Below are positions 6,743-8,991 of a stretch of DNA of 8,991 nucleotides, piece after piece; position 1 is the first letter of the stretch; every line of letters starts with the position of its first letter. The stretch spans positions 1-8,991 of the forward strand of contig DAOUCV010000059.1 in the NCBI GenBank assembly GCA_034432095.1, read 5' to 3'. Source of the stretch: DAOUCV01 sp034432095. Its GTDB lineage: Bacteria > Chloroflexota > Dehalococcoidia > Dehalococcoidales > UBA2162. Both the position numbers and the translations under genes were made by a program. The notes below the pieces were generated by a model. It ran no database searches. It was not told the origin of the DNA and saw nothing but the letters and a program-made list of their open reading frames with translations.

Positions 6743-6887
6743 TCTCACCCCCTTTAAGCACCCAGAAAAATCTTTGATTTTTCTGGGAACCCCTTTTATC
6801 CCCCTCTCCTTGAAAGGAGAGGAGAAAATTTTATGAGAGGGACTTTCGTCCCTTTAACGCCCTATAGATAGAGAGGCTTCGCCTCTC
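6743..6887. repeat. intergenic palindromic repeat, copy 2
   Basis: This occupies the gap between the radical SAM gene and the Memo/AMMECR1 gene. Bases 6744-6793 match 5304-5353 in 47 of 50 positions; the three differences are the hairpin loop, TTT (6773-6775) here against AAA there, flanked by the same 12-bp arms (6761-6772, 6776-6787). Downstream are a CCTCTCCT/AGGAGAGG hairpin (6803-6810 with 6815-6822), GAGGGAC-TTTC-GTCCCT (about 6837-6852) and GAGAGGC-TTC-GCCTCTC (6871-6887). The last lies immediately after the radical SAM stop codon and could slow transcription, but no T-run follows it. Confidence 0.85.
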
Positions 6888-6888
6888 T

Positions 6889-7920
6889 TCAACTCTCCTT
6901 ATTTTCTGACCTGAAATTGAGCTCGGCACCACAGAACCGGCACTTTGAACCCTCCAGACCTACCACTCTAGTTTGGTAGCCAAACCTCTCCACGACAAGC
7001 CCACCACAGGAGTAGCAAACCGTGCTCTCGCTCTTGTGCCCGGGGACATTGCCGGCATAGATGAACTTGAGCCCAGCCTTTTGCCCAATCTCACAGGCAC
7101 GCTCCAGGGTAGTAACCGGGGTGGGGGGTAAATGCATCATTTGGTGATGAGGATAGAATCTGGTCACATGCCACGGCGTCAGTTCACCAAGCTCATCCCG
7201 TATCCAGTTAGCAATACCCTCAAGCTGCTGGTCATCGTCATTCATTGTAGGTATGATGTTGGTCACCACTTCAACATGCATATTCCACTTGGTCTTAGCC
7301 CGCTTGGTAACCTCAAGTATTTTCTGCCAGTGGGAAACTTTGGCCAGCTCACGATAAAATGAATCAGAGAACCCCTTGATATCTACTCGCCAGGCATCTA
7401 GGTATGGTCCGATAGTATCCAGCGCCTCAGGGGTGGAGTAGCCGTTGGTCACATAGACGGTATACAGGTTGTTCTTCTTCGCCAGCTTGGCTGAGTCAAG
7501 GGTATATTCAAACCAGATAGCCGGCTCGTTATAAGTCCAGGCAATACCCTGACACCGGTAGCGCAGCGCCATTTTTATTTCAGCGTCAGGCATCAACTCC
7601 TGACATCCTCGAGTTGCCGTCTTGCCGTCTGCCATAGAAATTTCCCAGTTCTGGCAGTGCTTACAGTGGAAATTGCAGCCAAGGGTACCCAGGGAGAAAG
7701 CCAAGCTACCGGGATAGAAGTGGAACAAGGGCTTCTTTTCAATAGGGTCAGCCGCTACCGACGAGGCTAAGGCATAGTTCAGGTTATATAGCGTCCCCTC
7801 CCTGTTCTGATACATGCCGCAGACGCCAAATTTGCCCACGCCTATTTTACAGCGCCACTGGCAGGTGTGGCACTGAACTCTGGAGCCTGGTAATTTCTCG
7901 TAGAGCATCGCTTCGTGCAT
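6889..7920 (-). CDS. amrS: AmmeMemoRadiSam system radical SAM enzyme
   Basis: A 343-residue radical SAM protein of the AmmeMemoRadiSam type. The 4Fe-4S/SAM site is GTLGCNFHCKHCQNWE, with Cys82, Cys86 and Cys89 in C-x3-C-x2-C spacing. Before it an N-terminal cysteine cluster (Cys17, Cys20, Cys24 and a later Cys34 in FGVCGMY) is typical of this family and of related pyruvate formate-lyase activating enzymes. The barrel continues with WTYNEPAIWFEYT, YVTNGYST and WRVDIKGF. The C-terminus holds two CxxC pairs (302/305 and 327/330), a probable zinc ribbon. ATG 7920 is chosen because AGGGTG (7927-7932) precedes it by six bases; GTG 7929 would overlap that site. Its partners B and A follow as a single fused gene. 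The symbol amrS is used loosely for this enzyme. Confidence 0.93.
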   Translation of the reverse strand: MHEAMLYEKLPGSRVQCHTCQWRCKIGVGKFGVCGMYQNREGTLYNLNYALASSVAADPIEKKPLFHFYPGSLAFSLGTLGCNFHCKHCQNWEISMADGKTATRGCQELMPDAEIKMALRYRCQGIAWTYNEPAIWFEYTLDSAKLAKKNNLYTVYVTNGYSTPEALDTIGPYLDAWRVDIKGFSDSFYRELAKVSHWQKILEVTKRAKTKWNMHVEVVTNIIPTMNDDDQQLEGIANWIRDELGELTPWHVTRFYPHHQMMHLPPTPVTTLERACEIGQKAGLKFIYAGNVPGHKSESTVCYSCGGLVVERFGYQTRVVGLEGSKCRFCGAELNFRSENKES

Positions 7921-7938
7921 GGTCAGCACCCTAGCTTA

Positions 7939-7947
7939 ATTATACCA
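7939..7947 (-). promoter_or_regulatory. extended -10 element upstream of the radical SAM gene
   Basis: The minus strand reads TGGTATAAT, a perfect -10 with the TG extension. No convincing -35 box lies upstream. Initiation near 7932 would give a leader of only about 12 bases, with the ribosome binding site at its very start. It may be an internal promoter within the purQ-to-rarA gene run, or coincidental. Confidence 0.35.
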
Positions 7948-7949
7948 CG

Positions 7950-7972
7950 AAGAGGGGCTTAAACCTCCTCTT
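7950..7972. repeat. short hairpin repeat between purQ and the radical SAM gene
   Basis: AAGAGG (7950-7955) pairs with CCTCTT (7967-7972) around an 11-base loop in which GG and CC can pair further with a bulged T. The layout matches the inner part of the inverted repeat at 2197-2221, so it looks like a worn member of the same dispersed family. Confidence 0.5.
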
Positions 7973-7996
7973 GGAGTCCCGGAATAAGGTTTCTAC

Positions 7997-8761
7997 CTAT
8001 AGATTCTTAGCCCACGCCACCGCGTTACGGAAAATCTGGAAGCCATCCCCATACTCTCTGGCACCAAACCTTGTCCACTGGGGGTGCTGAGTCCCTCGGA
8101 TATGGCGCTCAGGGTGGGGCATCAAGCCAAAAATACGCCCTGATGCATCGCAAATACCGGCGATATCACCCGCTGAGCCGTTGGGATTATAGGGATAGCC
8201 GGCGCCGACATTTCCCCGTTCGTCAGTGTAATATAGGGCTATATTACCATCTGATAGGTTGCCAAGGAGAACCAGCTTGCCTTCGGCGTGAGCCACCGGC
8301 AGATAGAGTCTCTCTATTCCTTTGGTGAAGACACAGGGGCTTTGTTTATTCACCCTCAGGTAGACCCAACGGCACTCAAATTTTCCGGAATCATTGGCCG
8401 CCAGGGTTAATCGGGGTAAACCACCGGCCGATAGGTCGGGCAGAAAACCGGCCTTCACCAGCACCTGAAAGCCATTGCAGATTCCCAGAATCAGCTTTCC
8501 ACTCTCGATAAACCTCTCTATGTCTTCGCCAAGCCGCAACTTCAGTTCATTGGCCAGTACCTTTCCCGCAGCGATGTCATCACCATAGGTAAAACCGCCG
8601 GGAATAACCATTATCTGGTAATCGGCGAGTCGTTCTTCACGGCGAATCAACCGGTGAACGTGAACCAGAGAGACTATCGCCCCTGCCTGCTGGAAGGCAA
8701 AGACCGTTTCAGCATCACAATTTGTGCCGGGTGCACGTAGTATAAGAGTCTTCACTACCAT
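7997..8761 (-). CDS. purQ: phosphoribosylformylglycinamidine synthase, glutaminase subunit
   Basis: PurQ is the class I glutamine amidotransferase subunit that supplies ammonia to PurL, with PurS as bridge, in the fourth step of de novo purine synthesis. At 254 residues it has the length of the small-type subunit and not that of the single-chain enzyme. RAPGTNCDAETVFAF (9-23) and GGFTYGDDIAAGKVLA (55-70) are PurQ-specific. The catalytic triad is Cys95 in LGICNGFQVL with His216 and Glu218 in GLMPHPERH. ATG 8761 starts two codons before the first conserved strand; GTG 8755 is an alternative. The best upstream purine run lies about 13 bases away, somewhat far. purL and purS are not in the window. 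The functional reason for its place ahead of the AmmeMemoRadiSam genes is not apparent. Confidence 0.95.
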   Translation of the reverse strand: MVVKTLILRAPGTNCDAETVFAFQQAGAIVSLVHVHRLIRREERLADYQIMVIPGGFTYGDDIAAGKVLANELKLRLGEDIERFIESGKLILGICNGFQVLVKAGFLPDLSAGGLPRLTLAANDSGKFECRWVYLRVNKQSPCVFTKGIERLYLPVAHAEGKLVLLGNLSDGNIALYYTDERGNVGAGYPYNPNGSAGDIAGICDASGRIFGLMPHPERHIRGTQHPQWTRFGAREYGDGFQIFRNAVAWAKNL

Positions 8762-8772
8762 TAGATTCTTTT

Positions 8773-8880
8773 ACCCTCACCCTTTGTCCCTCTCCCCTCA
8801 TGAAAGGGAGGGGGATATAGTTTGTAAGAGGGACTTCGCCCCGCTTTGCCGCCCTATAATTGTAGAGGCTCCGCCTCTCG
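8773..8880. repeat. intergenic palindromic repeat, copy 3 (divergent)
   Basis: The gap upstream of purQ holds CCCTCACCC, an imperfect CCCTCTCCC / GGGAGGGGG hairpin (about 8788-8814), an AGAGGGAC-TTC-GCCCC unit (8828-8842) and GTAGAGGC-TCC-GCCTCTC (8863-8879). The order of units matches the second half of the repeat at 6743-6887, but the CCCAGAAAAATC hairpin is absent. The last unit overlaps the end of the partial gene at the right edge. Confidence 0.75.
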
Positions 8881-8991
8881 TCGATGTCCGATGTGCACTA
8901 CAGCCTCCGGCATTCCCTGATATTCCAGGTCGAAGAAGGGCTTAAACTCAGGCCTGGGGGTGACCGACACGACTTGCTTGTTCTCAATCCA
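8854..8991 (-). CDS. C-terminal tail of a possible serine recombinase (partial, runs off the right edge)
   Basis: An open minus-strand frame enters from the right edge and ends with TAG at 8854-8856, giving 45 residues. VVSVTPRPEFKPFFDL resembles the C-terminal tail seen in some serine recombinases, where a short basic strand is followed by a PxPEF-type motif. The last residues (REAEPLQL) are encoded by the GTAGAGGC hairpin repeat, so the repeat has probably altered or supplied the end of the protein. No catalytic region is in view, so this could be another family or a decayed gene. It lies upstream of purQ on the same strand. Confidence 0.4.
   Translation of the reverse strand, partial: WIENKQVVSVTPRPEFKPFFDLEYQGMPEAVVHIGHRREAEPLQL

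Noticed and set aside
8724..8945. A 73-codon + strand frame upstream of purQ.
   Set aside because: Its HPLSLSPHERE-like segment is a typical translation of the CCCTCTCCC intergenic repeat, and it overlaps purQ in antisense.

Overview
The window is about 9 kb of ordinary-looking bacterial chromosome, dense in genes and of balanced base composition. It uses TTG starts as well as ATG, and its intergenic gaps are filled with small hairpin repeats. The gene set (an AmmeMemoRadiSam locus, a DUF72 protein, a DUF1893 protein, serine-recombinase tails at both edges, one of them at a tRNA) recalls Chloroflexota of the Dehalococcoidia type. That placement is an inference from gene content and repeat style; no phylogenetic marker was tested.

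Left edge (1-1187): the 3' end of a probable serine recombinase on the + strand reads into a tRNA-Leu(UAG) gene on the - strand, the usual signature of a genomic island inserted at a tRNA 3' end. A DUF72 gene (-) follows, then a divergent promoter region. Next (1188-2103): acpS (+) converges tightly on a NYN-domain nuclease-like gene (-).

Middle (2104-2623): about 500 bases without a conventional gene but full of structure. Going rightward there is a promoter for the NYN gene, an inverted repeat, a TTGACA promoter on the + strand, a 14-codon ORF with a strong ribosome binding site, three hairpins and a terminator-like 32-base palindrome. A 14-bp long-range stem (2298-2312 with 2533-2546) encloses most of this. 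It could be an undescribed structured RNA, an attenuator leader for the gene that follows, or a small mobile DNA element. This is the least explained part of the window. It is followed by a two-gene + strand unit: a DUF1893 protein and a metallo-beta-lactamase-fold hydrolase with an unusual E-x-H-x-D-H metal motif.

Right half (3939-8991): a run of - strand genes, read from the right: the tail of a second recombinase-like protein, purQ (purine synthesis), the AmmeMemoRadiSam radical SAM enzyme, a fused Memo/AMMECR1 protein, and rarA (replication-fork maintenance). The radical SAM enzyme plus the fusion give all three parts of the AmmeMemoRadiSam system in two adjacent genes; the biochemical role of that trio is not evident from the sequence. 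The gaps between these genes hold related palindromic repeats, two of which appear to supply the ribosome binding sites of rarA and of the fusion gene.
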